Below, piece by piece: positions 1 to 8,024 of a DNA stretch of 64,000 nucleotides. Under the pieces are notes generated by a model, which was given only the letters and a program-made list of their open reading frames with translations, did no database searches and was not told the DNA's origin. The stretch's first letter is position 1; each line of letters starts with the position of its first letter. The translations under genes and the position numbers were made by a program. Source of the DNA: Belnapia sp. F-4-1 (GTDB lineage Bacteria; Pseudomonadota; Alphaproteobacteria; Acetobacterales; Acetobacteraceae); the NCBI RefSeq assembly GCF_000802185.1, contig NZ_KN676113.1:124001-188000 (forward strand), in the 5' to 3' direction.

Positions 1-1
1 C

Positions 2-352
2 CTGGCGACCGAGGGTCTGGAGCCGCTGGTGATCGACTGCTCGCCGGCCGAAGGCCCGGTGAAGGCGGTGAAGACCATCGTCCCCGGCCTCGAGAGCGAG
101 ACGATGAGCTACCACCGCATCGGCTGGCGCGGCGTCCGCCGCCTGCGCGAGCGCGCCGACCCGCTGCTGCTCGACGCGCCGCGCGAGGGCGCCGTCCGCA
201 TCCTGCTGCGGCCGGAGGATGAGGCACGGGCCGGCGGCCCCGCCTGGTTCGACGCGCGCCTGGCGGACGAGACGGTCGGCCGACTCTATCCGCTCTACCG
301 CGAATGCGGCACCTTCTCCGCCCAGCTTTACCGCCGGCGGCAGGCGGCCTGA
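2..352 (+). CDS. YcaO-like protein, C-terminal part (left-truncated)
   Basis: Only the last 116 residues are in the window; the reading frame is open to the left edge. The visible part carries the VKTIVPGLE stretch typical of the C-terminal region of YcaO-domain proteins, which use ATP to activate backbone amides for azoline or thioamide formation. The ATP-binding part lies outside the window, so catalytic competence cannot be judged, and there is no proline-rich C-terminal tail. The next gene starts 2 nt after its stop, so it is part of the downstream operon. The family call rests on one short motif and could be wrong. Confidence 0.6.
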   Translation: MATEGLEPLVIDCSPAEGPVKAVKTIVPGLESETMSYHRIGWRGVRRLRERADPLLLDAPREGAVRILLRPEDEARAGGPAWFDARLADETVGRLYPLYRECGTFSAQLYRRRQAA

Positions 353-354
353 CC

Positions 355-1197
355 ATGGCGCTGCGCTTTGCCTACAACACCAACGGCGCCGCCAACCACC
401 GTCTCGCCGATGCCATCGCGCTGATCGCCGAGGCCGGCTACGACGGCATCGCCCTCACCCTCGACTTCCAGCACCTCGACCCGCTGGAGGAGGGCTGGGT
501 GGCGCGGACGGAGGCGCTCGCGCGCGAGCTGCGTAGCCGCCGCCTCGGCTGCGTCATCGAGACCGGCGCGCGCTTCCTGCTCGACCCGCGCCAGAAGCAC
601 GAGCCGACCCTGCTGACGCCGAACCCCGAGGGCCGCGCGCGGCGCGTCGCCTTCCTCCAGCGCGCCATCGACATCGGCAACATCCTCCAGGCCGAGGCGG
701 TGTCCTTCTGGGCCGGCGTGCCGCAGCCGGGCGTCGATCGCGGCGAGGCCGGCGAATGGCTGCTTGAGGGCCTGGCCCAGGTCACGGACTACGCCACCCG
801 CCACGGCGTCACCCCGGCGCTGGAGCCGGAGCCCGGGATGCTGGTCGAGACGCTGGACGACTGGGCCAGGCTCCACCCGCACTTGCCCGGCCTCACCCTC
901 GCCCTCGATCTCGGCCATTGCCTGGTGACGCAGGAGCGCGAGCCGCCGGCTGCGGTGCGCGAGTTCGCCGCGCAGATCGGCACCGTCGCCATCGAGGACA
1001 TGCGCCGCGGCGACCACACCCACCTGCCCTTCGGCGAGGGCGACATGGACATCCCCGCCTGCCTCGACGCGCTGGAGGCGGTCGGCTTCGCCCGCCTTGT
1101 CTGCGTCGAGCTGTCGCGCGAGAGCCACCGCGCCGACCGGATGATCCCGCAATCGCTCGACTGGCTGCGCCGCTGCCGGGAAGGAGATGCCCGATGA
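355..1197 (+). CDS. Xylose-isomerase-like TIM-barrel protein
   Basis: A 280-residue protein of the AP-endonuclease-2/xylose isomerase-like superfamily. Metal-ligand candidates in the usual barrel positions are visible: Glu in ALEPEPG, Asp and His in ALDLGHCL, and a late Glu in VCVELSRESH. The ATG at 355 is preferred because it directly follows the upstream stop; a longer reading from 304 would overlap that gene. It ends in an ATGA overlap with the glycosyltransferase gene, so it belongs to the operon. It probably isomerises or epimerises a sugar-like intermediate, but the substrate cannot be read from the sequence. Confidence 0.8.
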   Translation: MALRFAYNTNGAANHRLADAIALIAEAGYDGIALTLDFQHLDPLEEGWVARTEALARELRSRRLGCVIETGARFLLDPRQKHEPTLLTPNPEGRARRVAFLQRAIDIGNILQAEAVSFWAGVPQPGVDRGEAGEWLLEGLAQVTDYATRHGVTPALEPEPGMLVETLDDWARLHPHLPGLTLALDLGHCLVTQEREPPAAVREFAAQIGTVAIEDMRRGDHTHLPFGEGDMDIPACLDALEAVGFARLVCVELSRESHRADRMIPQSLDWLRRCREGDAR

Positions 1198-2435
1198 GGA
1201 TCCTGTTCTGCAGCCGCCGCTTCTTCCCGGCGATCAGCGGCATGAGCGTCTACGCCGTCAACCTGCTGCGCCAGCTGGTCGCCGCCGGGCACGACGTGAC
1301 CATGGTCAGCCAGTACCGCGGCGATGCCGCCGGCACCCGCGTCTATGGCGGCGGCCCACCGCCCGAGGTTCCCGGCGTCACCGTCATCGGCCGCCAGTCG
1401 CTTGGCGAGGAGGCCTTCGCCGAGCCGGGCGGCGCCGATTTCGAGCGCGACGTGGACGACATGGTCTCCGTCATCCTCGCCGAGCACCGGAAGAAGCCAT
1501 TCGATATCCTGCACGCGCAGTACGGCTACCCGAATGGCTGGGCCGTGCTGCTCGCCGCGCGCGAGCTCGGCATCCCGACCGTCGTCTCCATCCAGGGCGG
1601 CGACGGCCACTGGGTCGGCTCCTGCTGCGAGACGCATCGGCTCGGCATGCTGAACGTGCTGAACCACGCCAACGCGCTGCTGATCGGCTGCGAGAGCTTC
1701 GCGCAGGAGGTGGTCGAGCGCCTCGGCGTGGCACGGGAGCGCTTCACCATCGTCCCCGGCGCCGTCGACACGGAGCGCTTCCACCCGGCTGCGGGCTTCG
1801 TCCCCGGCGAGGCGGCGGACCCGGTGCGCCTGCTCTACCACGGCCGCGTCGACCGGCGGAAAGGCGCGCTCGACATGATCGAGGCGCTGGCCCTCCTCCA
1901 GGCCGAGGGCGTGCGCTTCGCCGCCACCATCTCCGGCATCGGCCCCGACCACGACAGCTCGCAGGCCCTCGCCGCCGAACGCGGCGTGCCCATCCGCTTC
2001 ACCGGCTATGCCGATTACGACGCGGCGCCGGCGCTCTACCGCGAGGCCGATGTCTTCGTCAGCCCGACTTATGCCGAGGGCTTCAGCAACACGATCCTCG
2101 AGGCGATGGCGAACGGGCTGCCGAGCGTCTCCTGCTATGCCGTCGGCGTGGTGGACTGCCTGCGCGACGGCGAGAACGGCCTCCTGGTGCAGCCGGGCGA
2201 CATCCCCGCCCTGGCCGGGGCGCTGCGCCGGATCATCGAGGACGCGCCGCTGCGCCGCCGCCTCGCCGCGACCGCGCTGGAGGAATGCCGGCGCACCTAT
2301 TCCTGGGAGGCGGTCGGCCGCCAGATCATGGGGGTCTATGCCGAGGTCGCCGGCCGGACGCCCGATACCGGCTTCGATCCCGTCCTGCCGCGCGACCCTG
2401 ACTGCCGGTTCCGCGCCGCGCCGCACCTGCTCTGA
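1194..2435 (+). CDS. Glycosyltransferase family 4
   Basis: A 413-residue GT-B fold glycosyltransferase. The N-terminus (MRILFCSRRFFPAISGMSVY) is the typical first Rossmann strand and glycine loop, LLYHGRVDRRKGALDMIEA begins the C-terminal nucleotide-sugar domain, and YAEGFSNTILEAMANG is the EX7E donor-binding motif. There is no signal peptide, so it is cytosolic. The start ATG overlaps the upstream stop (ATGA) with GGAAGGAG about 8 nt before it. A GT4 enzyme followed by a PIG-L deacetylase is the gene pairing seen in mycothiol (MshA/MshB) and bacillithiol (BshA/BshB) synthesis; whether the chemistry is shared here is inference. Confidence 0.88.
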   Translation: MRILFCSRRFFPAISGMSVYAVNLLRQLVAAGHDVTMVSQYRGDAAGTRVYGGGPPPEVPGVTVIGRQSLGEEAFAEPGGADFERDVDDMVSVILAEHRKKPFDILHAQYGYPNGWAVLLAARELGIPTVVSIQGGDGHWVGSCCETHRLGMLNVLNHANALLIGCESFAQEVVERLGVARERFTIVPGAVDTERFHPAAGFVPGEAADPVRLLYHGRVDRRKGALDMIEALALLQAEGVRFAATISGIGPDHDSSQALAAERGVPIRFTGYADYDAAPALYREADVFVSPTYAEGFSNTILEAMANGLPSVSCYAVGVVDCLRDGENGLLVQPGDIPALAGALRRIIEDAPLRRRLAATALEECRRTYSWEAVGRQIMGVYAEVAGRTPDTGFDPVLPRDPDCRFRAAPHLL

Positions 2436-3175
2436 TGCCGCGCGCCCTCGCCCTCTCCCCGCATCTCGACGACGCGGCCTTTTCCTGCGGCGGCACCCTG
2501 GCGAACCTCGCCCAAGCTGGCTGGAGCGTCACCGTCGTCACCGCCTTCACCCGCTCGGTGCCGGACCCCAAGGGCTTCGCGCTGGCCTGCCAGCTCGACA
2601 AGGGGCTGCCGCCGGAGGCCGACTACATGGCCATCCGCCGCGCCGAGGATGCCGAAGCCTGCGCCCGGCTCGGCGCCGCGCCGCTCTGGCTCGACTTCCC
2701 GGAAGCGCCGCATCGCGGCTATGCGGATGCTGCCGCCCTGTTCGGCCCGCCGCATGAAGCGGATGCCATCCAGGCGCCCCTTTCCCACGCCCTGACGGCG
2801 CTGCTGGCGGAGCCGCCGGACCTGCTGCTGGCGCCTCAGGCAGTGGGCGGGCATGTCGATCACGTCCAGCTCGTCGCGGCGATCCGGGCGGTGCTGCCCG
2901 CCGGGCTGCCGGTGCTGTGGTGGACCGACTTCCCCTATGCGGCCCGGCCGCGGCAAAAGGCAGCACGCCCCTTCGCCGCGCTGATGGACGCCTGGCCGGA
3001 GCGCGTCCTGCATGGCGATGCGGCGTCCCGCCTCGCCGCCTGCGCCGCCTATGCGACGCAGCTCGGCTTCCAGTTCGGCGGGCCGGCAGGGCTCCGCCAG
3101 GCGCTCGACGCCGCCGGGCCGGTCGAGCGCTTCCGCGAGGCGGGCCGGGTGCCGATCGGGATGCGCGCGGCATGA
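2435..3175 (+). CDS. PIG-L family N-deacetylase
   Basis: A 246-residue LmbE/PIG-L protein. The zinc-site motif SPHLDDAAF is at residues 8-16 (His10, Asp13) and the second motif GGHVDHV at 139-144 supplies His143, as expected for a zinc-dependent deacetylase of N-acetylated sugars. The start overlaps the GT4 stop by one base (TGATG) and the end overlaps the epimerase start (ATGA). It probably deacetylates the glycoside made by the preceding GT4 enzyme, exposing an amine that the downstream ATP-grasp ligase could acylate. That order of reactions is inferred from gene order and family chemistry only. Confidence 0.88.
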   Translation: MPRALALSPHLDDAAFSCGGTLANLAQAGWSVTVVTAFTRSVPDPKGFALACQLDKGLPPEADYMAIRRAEDAEACARLGAAPLWLDFPEAPHRGYADAAALFGPPHEADAIQAPLSHALTALLAEPPDLLLAPQAVGGHVDHVQLVAAIRAVLPAGLPVLWWTDFPYAARPRQKAARPFAALMDAWPERVLHGDAASRLAACAAYATQLGFQFGGPAGLRQALDAAGPVERFREAGRVPIGMRAA

Positions 3176-4185
3176 CGGAAGGGCATGCCATCCTCGTCAC
3201 CGGCGGCGCCGGCTATATCGGCAGCCATGTCGTCCTCGCCCTGCTCGATGCCGGCCTCCGCGTCGTGGTGCTCGACGACCTCTCGACCGGCTGCGCCGAG
3301 GCCGTCCCGCCCGGCGTGCCGCTGGTCCGCGCGGGCACCGGCGACGCATCGGCGGTCCGCGCGGCGCTGCGCAGCCACGGCATCGGCGCCGTCGTCCACA
3401 TGGCGGGCTCGCTGATCGCTCCCGAGAGCGTCACCGACCCCGCCCGCTACTGGCGGAACAACCTCGCCAACACCCTCGTCCTGGCCGAGGCCTGCATCGC
3501 CGAGGGCGTTACCCGCCTCGTCTTCTCCTCGACCGCCGCGGTCTACGGCATCCCCGACCGCCTGCCGGTCGACGAGGACGCGCCGTGCCGCCCGATCAAC
3601 CCCTACGGCGCCTCGAAGCACGCGGCGGAGCAGATGCTGCTGGCCGTCTCGGCGGCGCACCGGCTCGACGTCGTCGCGCTGCGCTACTTCAACGTGGCCG
3701 GCGCCGACCCGGCCGGCCGCGCCGGGCTGCGCATGCCCGGTGCCACGCACCTGATCAAGGTGGCCTGCGAGGCGGCGCTCGGCCAGCGGGCGGAGGTCGC
3801 CATCTACGGCGAGGATTACGACACGCCGGACGGCACCGGCATCCGCGACTACATCCACGTCACCGACCTCGCCCGCGCCCATGTCGAGGCGCTGCGGCAT
3901 CTCGCCATGGGCGGCGGCAGCGTGGTGCTGAACTGCGGTTACGGCCGCGGCCATTCCGTCCGCGCCGTTCTCGGCGCCGTCGAGCGCGCGACGGGGGCGA
4001 GGATCAGGGTCCGCATCGCGCCGCGCCGCCCGGGGGACCCGCCCGCCGTCGTCGCGGCGGCGCAGCGCATCCAGGGCCTGCTGGCCTGGCGCCCGGCCTT
4101 CGACAACCTCGATGCCATCATCGCCGACGCCGTCCGTTGGGAGCGGCACATGGCGGGCCAGGATCGGCGGCACCTCTGGAGCTGA
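3172..4185 (+). CDS. galE: UDP-glucose 4-epimerase-like SDR
   Basis: A 337-residue extended short-chain dehydrogenase. The NAD-binding motif TGGAGYIGS is at residues 10-18, the catalytic Ser/Thr patch SSTAAVYG is near 119-126, and YGASK gives Tyr145 and Lys149. The IRDYIHVTDLARAHVEAL stretch is characteristic of GalE proteins. It interconverts UDP-hexoses or UDP-HexNAc at C4 and so would supply a donor to one of the glycosyltransferases beside it. It is translationally coupled to the PIG-L gene through ATGA. The exact UDP-sugar is not determinable, and another epimerase may exist elsewhere in the genome. Confidence 0.88.
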   Translation: MTEGHAILVTGGAGYIGSHVVLALLDAGLRVVVLDDLSTGCAEAVPPGVPLVRAGTGDASAVRAALRSHGIGAVVHMAGSLIAPESVTDPARYWRNNLANTLVLAEACIAEGVTRLVFSSTAAVYGIPDRLPVDEDAPCRPINPYGASKHAAEQMLLAVSAAHRLDVVALRYFNVAGADPAGRAGLRMPGATHLIKVACEAALGQRAEVAIYGEDYDTPDGTGIRDYIHVTDLARAHVEALRHLAMGGGSVVLNCGYGRGHSVRAVLGAVERATGARIRVRIAPRRPGDPPAVVAAAQRIQGLLAWRPAFDNLDAIIADAVRWERHMAGQDRRHLWS

Positions 4186-4238
4186 GCGCCGCCACCCTGG
4201 CGGGGGAGCGGCATGCGCTGCGCCCGCGCCGCCGCCTG

Positions 4239-5825
4239 ATGGCGGCGCTGGTGGCGGGCCTCGCCGCCGGCCTCGTCGCGCTCGGCTGGCACGTCCTCGC
4301 CGCCGGCGGCTGGACGGTGTGGGAGGCGCTGATCCTCGCTTGCCTCGCCGTTAACGCACCCTGGCTCGGCCTCGCCGCGGCGACGGGGCTGGCCGGCATC
4401 ACCACCCGCCTGCGCGCCCGCGACCCGCTTGCCGCCGTGCTGCCCGCCCTGCGCCAGCCCGGTTGGGGGGAAACGGCGATCACCGCGCGCACCGTCCTCG
4501 CCGTCTGCGTCCGGCTCGAGGACATGGCGGCCGTCCTGCCGCCGCTCGGCGCCCTGCTGGCGGAGTTGCGCCGCCCGCCCGCCGAGTCCGGCTGCTTCCG
4601 CCTTGCCATTCTGTCCGACACGCCGGACGGCGCCGCCGCGCAGGCTGAAGCGGAGGCCGTCGCCCGCCTCGCCGCCCGCTTCCCGCCTGGCGCGGTCCAC
4701 TACCGGCGCCGGGCCTGCAACACCGGCTACAAGGCCGGCAACCTGATGGACTTCCTCGACCACGACGCGGCTGGGGAGTTCCTGCTGCTGCTCGACGCGG
4801 ATTCCGCCATGTCCGCCGCGGCGGTCAGGCGCCTCGTGCGGCTGATGCAGGCCGACCGCCGCCTCGCCATTCTCCAGCCCACGATCCAGGGCCATGGCGC
4901 GGCCACCCGCTTCGCCCACGCCTTCGGCCTCGGCCAGCGCCACGGCATGCGGATCTGGGCGACGGGTCAGGCTTGGTGGCAGGGGCCGGAGGGGGCCTTC
5001 TGGGGCCACAATGCGCTGATCCGCATCGCCCCCTTCCGCGCCCATGCGCGCCTCCCCCTGCTGCCGGGCGGCGAGGCGATCCTCAGCCATGACCTCGTCG
5101 AGGCCGCCCTGCTGCACGCCGCCGGCTGGGCCGTGCGCGTCCTGCCGGACGATGCCGGCAGCTTCGAGCGGCACCCGCCCGACCTGCTCGCCTGCCTCGA
5201 CCGCGACATCCGCTGGGCGCGCGGCAACCTCCAATTCCGCCACCTGCTGCGCCGCCCCGATCTCGGCCGGCTGGGCCGGCTGCAGATGGTGCAGGCCATC
5301 CTGCACTATGTGCTGACGCCCTTCTGGTTCGCCCTGCTGCCGCTCGCTGCGCTCAATGCCGCCACCGGCGGCGGCGAGGGCACGCCACGTGCCGGCCTGC
5401 TCCTGCTGCTTGCCGCCGGCTTCGTGATGCTGAATCTGCCGAAGCTCGCCGGCCATGCCGAGGCCCTGCTGCACCCCGGCCCGCGCATCCGCCGCCTCGG
5501 ACCCATCCTACGCGAGGTCGCCACCGCACTCGCCGCCGATGCGATCATGGCCGCCGAGCGGACGGCGCTCATCCTGACCAGCGCCATACGGCCATCCGCC
5601 GGATGGGCCTCGCAGCAACGCGACGGCCGTCGCCTGCGCCCCGCCGCGACGGCCTGGCGGCTGCGGGCCAGCATGGCGACGGGCCTCGCCAGCCTCGCCC
5701 TGCTCGCCGCCGCCGGCCCCTTCCCGGTCCTCGTCGCAGCCCCGGTCTGGCTACCCCTGCTCCTCGCCATGCCCATCGTGGTACGGATGGCGGAGGCCCC
5801 GCCGCCACCCGAACCGCCCCGCTAA
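4239..5825 (+). CDS. OpgH/MdoH-like membrane glycosyltransferase (short form)
   Basis: A 528-residue GT2 enzyme resembling the catalytic core of the osmoregulated periplasmic glucan synthase OpgH. The D,D,D,RxxRW signature is present: DADS at 186-189, GPEGAFWGHNALIR near 249-262, SHDLVEAALL near 283 and RDIRWARGN at 322-330. Two membrane helices precede the catalytic domain and further hydrophobic segments follow. OpgH proteins are usually around 700-850 residues, so this is a shortened version, and no opgG partner is visible. ATG 4239 is the first ATG after the epimerase stop; an in-frame TTG at 4137 inside galE is an alternative. Confidence 0.82.
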   Translation: MAALVAGLAAGLVALGWHVLAAGGWTVWEALILACLAVNAPWLGLAAATGLAGITTRLRARDPLAAVLPALRQPGWGETAITARTVLAVCVRLEDMAAVLPPLGALLAELRRPPAESGCFRLAILSDTPDGAAAQAEAEAVARLAARFPPGAVHYRRRACNTGYKAGNLMDFLDHDAAGEFLLLLDADSAMSAAAVRRLVRLMQADRRLAILQPTIQGHGAATRFAHAFGLGQRHGMRIWATGQAWWQGPEGAFWGHNALIRIAPFRAHARLPLLPGGEAILSHDLVEAALLHAAGWAVRVLPDDAGSFERHPPDLLACLDRDIRWARGNLQFRHLLRRPDLGRLGRLQMVQAILHYVLTPFWFALLPLAALNAATGGGEGTPRAGLLLLLAAGFVMLNLPKLAGHAEALLHPGPRIRRLGPILREVATALAADAIMAAERTALILTSAIRPSAGWASQQRDGRRLRPAATAWRLRASMATGLASLALLAAAGPFPVLVAAPVWLPLLLAMPIVVRMAEAPPPPEPPR

Positions 5826-5848
5826 CCGTCTACAGGAGACAAAGGCCA

Positions 5849-7114
5849 ATGCGGATCCTGGCCATCGGACCGCGCGTCTATCTCGGCGACATCTACCTCG
5901 CCCTCATGCGCGAGGGCCACGAGGTGCGGGTGCATGCGGAGGACCGCCCGGAGGAACGCGCCTTCGACGGCTTGATCGGCACCGTCCCCGATTGGCGGCA
6001 GGAACTCCCCTGGGTCGGCCGCGACGGCATGGTCCTGTTCGAGCGGGCCGATCGCGGCGAGGTCGCCGATGCGCTCCGGCGCGACGGCTACCGGGTCATC
6101 GGCGGCAGCGCCTTCGGCGACCGGCTGGAGAACGACCGCGCCTTCGGCCAGGAGGTGCTGCGCCAGCACGGACTGCCGATGGCCGGCAGCCAGGCCTTTG
6201 ACGGCCCCGCCGAGGCTCTCGCCTGGCTCGCCGAGGCCCCCGGCCGCCACGTGCTGAAATTCGACGACAGCCGCCTGCCGACCTTCGTCGGCGAGCACCC
6301 GGACGGGCTCGACCTCGCCTACATGCTGCGCCGCGCCGGCCCCGGCCGGGTGTTGCTGCAGGAGCGGCTGGAGGGCGTCGAGGTCGGCGTCGGCGCCTAT
6401 TTCGACGGCCAACGCTTCCTCCGCCCCGCCTGCATCGACTTCGAGCACAAACGCTTCTTCCCCGGCGAGATGGGCGAGATGACCGGCGAGATGGGCACGC
6501 TCGCCAGCTACGAGGGCGGCGAGCGGCTGTTCGAGGCGACGCTCGGCCGCATTGCGCCACGCCTCGCCGAGGCCGGCCATGTCGGCTACGTCAACCTCAA
6601 CCTGATGGTGGACGAGCGCGGGCCGCTGCCGCTGGAATTCACCTGCCGCTTCGGCAACCCAGGCTTCGCCGTGCTGGCGGCGATGCAGCGCGACGGCTGG
6701 GGCGACCTGTTCCGCCGCATGGCCGATGGAGGCGCCGAGGGCTTCGCCACGACGCAAGGCTGGTCGGTGGCCGTGGTGCTGACCGTACCGCCCTTCCCGG
6801 CGGTGGACCATGCGGCGACGCCGGCCGACGATGTGCCGTTCTTCTACCGCGACCCGCCCACCGGGGCGGAGCTAAGCCACTACCACCCCGTCGACCTCCG
6901 CCGCGACACGGCGGGCCAGTTCCTGATCCGCCGCCGCTCGGGCCATGCCATGATCGTCACCGGCACCGGCGCCACGGTGCCGGAGGCGCAGGAGGCGGCC
7001 CGCGCCCGCGCCCGCAACGTCATCGCGCCGGAACTTCGCTGGCGGGCGGATATCGGCGAGCGCTTCCTGCAGGGCGAGGGCGACCGCCTGCGCGCCCTCG
7101 GCTGGATCGACTAA
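5849..7114 (+). CDS. PurD-like ATP-grasp ligase
   Basis: A 421-residue protein with ATP-grasp architecture: an N-terminal Rossmann-like domain (MRILAIGPRVYLGDIY), the HVLKFDD strand containing the ATP-binding lysine, LLQERLEGVEVGVGAYFDG as the central sheet, and YVNLNLMVDERGPLPLEFTC with the metal-binding acidic and Asn residues. It resembles phosphoribosylamine-glycine ligase but sits outside any purine context. AGGAG at 5833-5837 is a good ribosome site. As the last gene of the operon it likely forms an amide bond between a carboxylate and an amine, possibly the amine freed by the PIG-L enzyme. Confidence 0.75.
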   Translation: MRILAIGPRVYLGDIYLALMREGHEVRVHAEDRPEERAFDGLIGTVPDWRQELPWVGRDGMVLFERADRGEVADALRRDGYRVIGGSAFGDRLENDRAFGQEVLRQHGLPMAGSQAFDGPAEALAWLAEAPGRHVLKFDDSRLPTFVGEHPDGLDLAYMLRRAGPGRVLLQERLEGVEVGVGAYFDGQRFLRPACIDFEHKRFFPGEMGEMTGEMGTLASYEGGERLFEATLGRIAPRLAEAGHVGYVNLNLMVDERGPLPLEFTCRFGNPGFAVLAAMQRDGWGDLFRRMADGGAEGFATTQGWSVAVVLTVPPFPAVDHAATPADDVPFFYRDPPTGAELSHYHPVDLRRDTAGQFLIRRRSGHAMIVTGTGATVPEAQEAARARARNVIAPELRWRADIGERFLQGEGDRLRALGWID

Positions 7115-7178
7115 AGCGGTTTCTGTTCGCACTGGCTCACGGAACCCGCTCTAGCCTGTTGTTTTAGCGAGCGAATTA

Positions 7179-7208
7179 CTCCGATCAGACGATTCCGTTT
7201 GATCGGAG
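7179..7208. terminator. Inverted repeat between convergent operons
   Basis: A perfect 9-bp inverted repeat, CTCCGATCA at 7179-7187 and TGATCGGAG at 7200-7208, sits in an unusually A+T-rich 100-bp spacer between convergent genes. On the + strand it is followed by TTTGCTTTAG. It would form a hairpin on either transcript and may act as a bidirectional terminator. The whole spacer, including GTTTTAGCGAGCGAATT before the stem, has the look of a dispersed intergenic repeat, but no second copy was seen in the window. Confidence 0.5.
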
Positions 7209-7214
7209 TTTGCT

Positions 7215-8024
7215 TTAGGCGCCCTGCCCCCAGGCGACGATCCTTTCCAGCACCCGGTCCGGCTCCTCCGCCCACCAGCGGCGCGACAGGATCTCGACCT
7301 CGGAAGGGCCGTCATAGCCCGCCGCCTCCGCCAACGCGCGGATGCGGGGGATGTCGATGACCCCCTCCCCCATCATCCCCCGGTCGAAGACGAGATCCTG
7401 CGTCGGCACCAGCCAGTCGCAGACATGGAAGGCGGCGATCCGCCCCCTTGCCCGCGCCACCTGCCGCTCCAGCTCCGGGTCCCACCAGACATGGTAGACA
7501 TCGAGCGCAATCCCGACGCCCTCGCCAAATTCCTCGGCGAGGTCGAGCGCCTGCCCCAGCGTGCTCAGCACGCTCCGGTCCGCGCAGGTCATCGGGTGCA
7601 GCGGCTCCAGCGCGATGGTGACGCCCGCCGCCCGCGCCGCCGGCAGCACCTCGGCGAGCCCGTCGCGGAACATCGCCCGCGCTCCCGGCAGGTCCTTCGA
7701 GCCCGGCGGCAACCCGCCCCCCAGCACGACGAGGCACCGCGCCCCGATCGCCGCCGCCTCCTCGATCGCCCGCAGATTGTCCTCGATGGCGGCCCTGCGC
7801 CCCGCCGCATCCGCCGCCGGGAACATCCCGCCGCGGCAGAGCCCCGAGACGACCAGCCCTGCCTCCCGGATGCGCCGCGCCGCGGCCGCCACGCCCATCT
7901 CCGCCAGCTTGTCCCGCCAGGGCGAGATGCCTGGAATGCCGTGCCGCGCGCAGCCCTCGATGCACTGCGCGAGCGTCCACCGGTCCCGCACGGTGACGGT
8001 GTTGAGCGACAGCTCCTCCATCAC
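7215..8024 (-). CDS. Sugar phosphate isomerase/epimerase-like TIM-barrel protein
   Basis: A 269-residue xylose-isomerase-like barrel protein. Likely metal ligands are Glu in IALEPLHPM, Asp and His in IALDVYHVWW, His in AAFHVCDW and Glu in PSEVEILSRRWW. It is the third gene of the minus-strand operon and overlaps the DUF993 gene by 4 nt (ATGA). Proteins of this type often act as sugar or sugar-acid isomerases or 3-keto-sugar epimerases in catabolic operons. The MMEEL start gives two adjacent Met codons. The substrate is unknown. Confidence 0.8.
   Translation of the reverse strand: MMEELSLNTVTVRDRWTLAQCIEGCARHGIPGISPWRDKLAEMGVAAAARRIREAGLVVSGLCRGGMFPAADAAGRRAAIEDNLRAIEEAAAIGARCLVVLGGGLPPGSKDLPGARAMFRDGLAEVLPAARAAGVTIALEPLHPMTCADRSVLSTLGQALDLAEEFGEGVGIALDVYHVWWDPELERQVARARGRIAAFHVCDWLVPTQDLVFDRGMMGEGVIDIPRIRALAEAAGYDGPSEVEILSRRWWAEEPDRVLERIVAWGQGA

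Noticed and set aside
328..1152. Long open frames antisense to real genes (here and throughout).
   Set aside because: In very G+C-rich DNA the antisense and shifted frames stay open by chance; they are Arg/Ala/Pro-rich and without domains.
1194..3175. Mycothiol or bacillithiol biosynthesis genes (mshA/mshB or bshA/bshB).
   Set aside because: Only the GT4 and PIG-L families match; the cysteine ligase is missing and such thiols are not expected in an alphaproteobacterium, so specific symbols were not assigned.
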